Positions 27,001 through 30,000 of a DNA stretch of 30,000 bases are shown piece by piece; the first letter of the stretch is position 1; each line of letters opens with the position of its first letter. The notes under the pieces were generated by a model, which had not been told where the DNA came from, did no database searches, and saw only the letters and a list, made by a program, of their open reading frames with translations. The position numbers and the translations under genes are program-made. The stretch is from Anaeromyces robustus (lineage: Eukaryota; Neocallimastigomycota; Neocallimastigomycetes; Neocallimastigales; Neocallimastigaceae), in NCBI GenBank assembly GCA_002104895.1, contig MCFG01000078.1, positions 140,001-170,000 on the forward strand. The letters are read 5' to 3'.

Positions 27001-27636
27001 GTTGCACCATTGGAATCATTACCAGATGAGAGTATGTTAAGTAAACAGGCCAATGATTCATTAAATTCAATTGAATCCATTGAAGAAAATCAAGATTTAG
27101 AAGAATTTAGTTTAAAGAAAGCATTAAGCCAGCAAGATATAAATAATTTTCCAGATAATGAAGAAGATGATGACCAAAATTCGTTTGTAGATTTTACTAC
27201 ACCCTTTGATTTAAGTGAGAAGAAAGATGATGATATAAATGGACCAAGTTTTAATAGTAAAGAAAGTATATCATTAATTTTAGGGGATAATAGTAATAAA
27301 ATGGCGCCTCAACAAGTTAATTTATATAATAGAATTCTTCAAATTCCTGGTGTCGTCTCTATTAATGCTAATGGTACTAGAAATTTTGAATTTGATGATT
27401 CTAATTTTAGTATTACAAGTGAAAATTCTATATTAAGGGACAGTGAAGGTTTTATGGATAAGAGAATTATTGGTTTAGATTCAGTATCGCCTAATCGAAT
27501 AAGATATAATTCTTATCCAAAAAATGAATTGAAAGGTAATAATCATAGTTCATTAAGAAGAATGCCAAATTTTGATCAAATCGGTAAATTAACACAAATC
27601 AAAATTAAACGTTCAACAGATGAAATTATTATGTAA
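24052..27636 (+). CDS. Large coiled-coil protein, unknown function
   Basis: A single intronless reading frame of 1194 residues; not recognised. Start ATG at 24052 has A at -3. Residues 1-100 are polar and probably disordered. Residues 105-180 look like a small helical domain (NDLIHALKYYNDDISLMIKD and on). Long heptad-type, Glu/Lys/Gln-rich coiled coil runs over about 180-270, 300-550 and 660-920. The break at about 551-665 is strongly acidic (runs of Glu/Asp such as EEILEEEILEEENIDD). From about 921 the chain is Ser/Asn/Asp-rich and mostly disordered, ending in a basic tail (TQIKIKRSTDEIIM). The segment LTKCLIDKNQEIQKLQEQL at 176-194 recalls the LLxxNxxLxxQ pattern of motor-adaptor N-terminal coiled coils (TRAK/HAP1 type), but this is weak and could be generic. 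A golgin, spindle-pole or myosin-tail-like scaffold is equally possible. It is cytoplasmic by default, as no signal peptide or membrane segment is seen. An AATAAA motif follows the stop at about 27668. Confidence 0.9.
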   Translation: MSEITISEHNNNFDIEKSNLANNYCYKNKSITIKENCTYSNITKSDFSNYFPKEKAIALYYTQNMNTERKIDSHSSLNNTVNRPGNETYPHSQWSKVNMSDSISQQNLILNDLIHALKYYNDDISLMIKDLFNSNFESNKDVLALYDIEDFFKYSLIVGQKECMISENIIKSFNYLTKCLIDKNQEIQKLQEQLSDTKFNQYFTRLKQAANIFESSGDIQSFLQKDEFNCECLAQLEEITEQMDSNKSYYQKQIQELLNEIRQRDELLDCYQKRESYLFNTYYPELITKCRYNDLSNTNNMEDIVNEMNQQLEKVEKAFQEKLIIKNALIEEVNNQKLVMEAAYIEKLKRKDETINCMNQQFAEKEDMYKKEIDHYKKCSSSQVKLAEKIRTEIQNQQIEYCKKMDEMQQSLDSRGKIIAYVQNKLNIRENELKIANIKYTTAERQMNIEKDQYKREITNLKDELEKTNEDIEDLENELDTQEETLLEEHREEITRLEKEHDTQLNKLWNIIDQRENTISEMEDQIDELKEKTKNLEESLTKYENIEKQEESEEILEEEILEEENIDDINEKSNITVTGDASEEIIIFEEDFSDQSKISDQIREDYYNSSVLMSNFSNEDNIEIEDEKTGLTTTEERFDDANSLTLTEDITEDSDVEERREFVEEENEEREELDLEREIRKVNEENEQLRCQLEIMKHDNFNLKEQLQQEKEKIKQENEKCILQQKECEDLALKYSNIYNEKEEIKNKYQTLENENKRIEEHSHKVEKDYEISIEKQAMEFQKEKEILENQLKQLETSVKNTISMDEYESLQKELEIALENVNEQRRKKNYLKQKLANQHEKNQVLVELIKKERIQSKEEIRMLKQSCVKQNGRIKAILKQVKDGLVTAEHIDLDRIVKRMKSERLIMNNEYERLKKVTSSLSIKSASKKQSFVIKSGDGFTELPLNYKGSRKDLNQGESVEITIKNSKASNNQCNENKILIKVAPLESLPDESMLSKQANDSLNSIESIEENQDLEEFSLKKALSQQDINNFPDNEEDDDQNSFVDFTTPFDLSEKKDDDINGPSFNSKESISLILGDNSNKMAPQQVNLYNRILQIPGVVSINANGTRNFEFDDSNFSITSENSILRDSEGFMDKRIIGLDSVSPNRIRYNSYPKNELKGNNHSSLRRMPNFDQIGKLTQIKIKRSTDEIIM

Positions 27637-27792
27637 AAAAGAGGAATATTTAAATTATTATGATAAACAATAAAAAAAAAAAAATGAAATAATAGTTTTT
27701 ATTTGAGAATGCCTTTTATATACAAATATTTATATTAACCTTGTTATTCAAAATGTTCTTTATAATAAGGATAATAGGCTATAAGGATTGAT

Positions 27793-27893
27793 GACAGATA
27801 ATGTGTAGATTGAAAAAAAAAGTAATAAAGAAAAAAAAGATTAACCTTTTTTCTTTAAGTATTTTCTTCAATCCATTCTTATAGTTTATTGTC
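27793..27893. repeat. Long imperfect hairpin after the coiled-coil gene
   Basis: The left arm 27793-27839 and right arm 27846-27893 pair over about 45 nt around the loop attaac. The inner 27 bp (attgaaaaaaaaag... against ...tattttcttcaat) are mostly paired, and the outer part keeps gacaRataa / ttattgtc. It begins about 155 bp past the stop codon, so it may lie in the 3' UTR or form a terminator-like structure; a MITE remnant is the alternative. Confidence 0.6.
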
Positions 27894-28615
27894 TTTAACA
27901 TTAATTATAATTAATATTTTGGATTGGGTGAATATGTATTGCCGTATTTGAAAGCATAAATTATAGATAAAATTATTATTCATTAGTATTCAGACATTTT
28001 AAATATAGTTTAATTAGATTTTTAAATATATTCGGAGTTATGGGGTATTATATATTAATTTTTTATTTCATCAGTTTTAACATTGTAAAGAGAAAAATCA
28101 ATAATCAAAAAAAAGAAAAAATAAATACGTTGTTTTTCTTTTCTTATTTCTTTATATTTTTTGTTTTTTGAATTTTAGAATAAGAGAAATTTAAGCTAAA
28201 TTTGAAAATTCAATAACCAAAAATATTAAGATATAAGGAAGAAGAAAAACAATGATTTATATATATTTTTTTGATTAATATATAAGTAAAGCTTTAATAT
28301 TTTTTTACATTAAATAATACTATGTGAAAAATTTAAAACTAAGAAACAAAAATAAGTTGAATATATAAAACTATATCTCTATAATTTATAATATAAAATT
28401 TTTTTAAAAATATTTAAAATTAAAATTAAAGCACTAAAAATATACACTCAAAATGAAAAACAAAAAAAAGTTTTAAAAATTTAAATTAAAAAAAAATCAA
28501 AATCAAAATCAAAAGTAAATAACAACACAATAAAACACCAAAATACAGAAAACAATATAGTAAATATTATAATAAAATAAAATAAATATATATAAAAAAA
28601 AAAACACACCAAAAA

Positions 28616-28662
28616 ACCAAAAAAAAAAAAAAAAAAAAAAAATTCAAAAAAAAAAAAAATTC

Positions 28663-28694
<32 letters not shown>

Positions 28695-28712
28695 AAAAAA
28701 AAAAAATTCAAA
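28616..28712. repeat. Poly-A tract with ATTCA interruptions
   Basis: Almost continuous A over about 95 bp, broken by attcaaaa at three places and atttaaa once. The spacing suggests slippage of an A-run unit. Confidence 0.9.
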
Positions 28713-29504
28713 AAAGAAATAATAAAATATCAAATATCAAAATTAAAATAATTCAAAAATATTTTTTTTAAAAAATATATTTATATAAAAGAAAAAAAAA
28801 TACATTTAAATAGAAAAATCATTAGAATCATTGAAATTTCAAAAATTAAAACAATTTAAGTATATTTTTTTTTTGTCAAATCAATATATTAAGTTGTATT
28901 ATTTATCTAGTTGAATAAGCTATTAATTAATATAACTTAAATATAAATCAAGAGAAGACTATTTCATTTTTTTATTTTATTTTAAAAAAGTATTATAACT
29001 TTTTTTTGTTTTTAGAATTTAGTGAAAATTAAAAATTAATCGTAAAACTAATATATAATACGTAGATAATTTTATATTATATCAGTTCAATATCATTTTT
29101 CAGAATAGTTATTTCTTTTTTATGCTTAATCAAAAATTTATAATCAATCGCAAAATTACACACTATCATAATCTCACATAATTAAAAACGAACTATAAAG
29201 GATTATAAAACTTTACTAATGTTTTTTTTTTTTTTATTTAAGAATTAATAATAGTTTAATATAATATAAACTGTTATTTTTCTTAACTTTTTTTTTTTTT
29301 CTAAAAAAAAATAACTTATTACTCTTTTAGATCAACCACATCAATATATATCAATTACAAACAATTTATTAAAAAAAGAAGTAATTATTTTATACTTTAA
29401 TCACATATAATACACACGCATAAACAATCTATAGTCATAGATAAACGTAATGTAGATATACATTTTATTAAAATAAGGTAATATAGTATATAAATTATTC
29501 TATT

Positions 29505-29745
29505 AAAATAAAAAAGAATAAAAATAAAAAATAAATAAAAAAAAAATAAATAAAAAAATATATAAATAAATATATAAAAATAAAATAAAAATAGAAATAA
29601 GATATAAAAATGAAAGTAGGAAAAAATATTTTTTTATTTTTATTTTATATTTTAAATTTTGTTTTTTTTATTTTTATTTATTTTTATTTTGTTTTATTTT
29701 ATTTTATTTTTATTTTTATTTTTATTTTTATTTTATAAAGAATAA
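29505..29745. repeat. A-rich block facing a T-rich block (large inverted repeat)
   Basis: Bases 29505-29615 are runs of A broken by single T (aaaataaaa), and 29630-29740 are the same pattern in T (ttttatttt). The two halves can fold on each other around gaaagtaggaaaa. The pairing is by composition and period rather than exact. Confidence 0.55.
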
Positions 29746-30000
29746 TTTATATATATAAAATATTCATTTTAATAAGCATAATTAGAAGAAACAATTTATT
29801 CTTTTTTTATTTAAATTGTTATATGGAATCATTTTAATTAATATATAAAATTTTTTTATAAATATGTTATTCATAAATATAAATAGTTAAAAATAATAAG
29901 AAAGTCATAATTATTATTTATACATATTATATATTTTTTCTTAAATAAAGATATAAAACATAGTATTAAAAAAATTTTATTTTTTTAATTTTATTTATTA

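Larger units (their letters stand above)
27637..30000. other. Spacer downstream of the coiled-coil gene
   Basis: No gene is seen to the right edge. The first 450 bp are slightly less A/T-rich and hold the hairpin listed separately. Bases 28440-28740 are strongly A-rich with C but few T or G (caaaatcaaaatc, acaccaaaaaacc). The rest is A/T sequence with T runs at about 29220 and 29288, and a paired A-rich/T-rich block near 29505-29745. Confidence 0.6.

Overview
This window is eukaryotic nuclear DNA of extreme A+T content. Spacers are almost pure A/T with long homopolymer runs and (AAT)n/(AAAT)n tracts. Two of the genes are interrupted by short GT-AG introns. The proteins are canonical eukaryotic types without the large low-complexity insertions of Plasmodium, and the two conserved ones look fungal. 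Very AT-rich gene-poor spacers, short introns and an intronless membrane gene of possible bacterial type together fit an anaerobic gut fungus (Neocallimastigomycota) best. That assignment is inference; Dictyostelium-like amoebae are the main alternative.

Layout. (1) 253-5014, minus: largest subunit of RNA polymerase I (RPA190). Three exons are visible and the gene is cut by the left edge, so about the last 200 residues are missing. (2) 5015-7039: spacer with a strong hairpin and an ACGT-containing palindrome. (3) 7040-9368, minus: a complete six-exon gene for the protein phosphatase 2A catalytic subunit (311 aa); its first intron carries a ~170 bp trinucleotide run. (4) 9369-16317: about 7 kb without a convincing gene. 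It holds repeats, a 251 bp element with 23 bp terminal inverted repeats, a 111 bp tandem duplication, a slightly more GC-rich island with broken coding-like fragments, and a 52 bp minisatellite. (5) 16318-17136, plus: intronless gene for an unrecognised seven-segment membrane protein. (6) 17137-24051: another ~7 kb of microsatellites and hairpins. (7) 24052-27636, plus: intronless gene for an 1194-residue coiled-coil protein, followed by a long hairpin. (8) 27637-30000: spacer with poly-A and A-rich/T-rich repeat blocks.

The genes do not form a pathway or operon. RPA190 and the PP2A catalytic subunit are housekeeping genes in tandem on the minus strand; the two plus-strand genes are lineage-specific or unrecognised. 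I did not find a convincing new multi-gene system. The items most worth checking are the orphan membrane protein, the coiled-coil protein, the terminal-inverted-repeat element and the decayed island at 13.8-14.1 kb.
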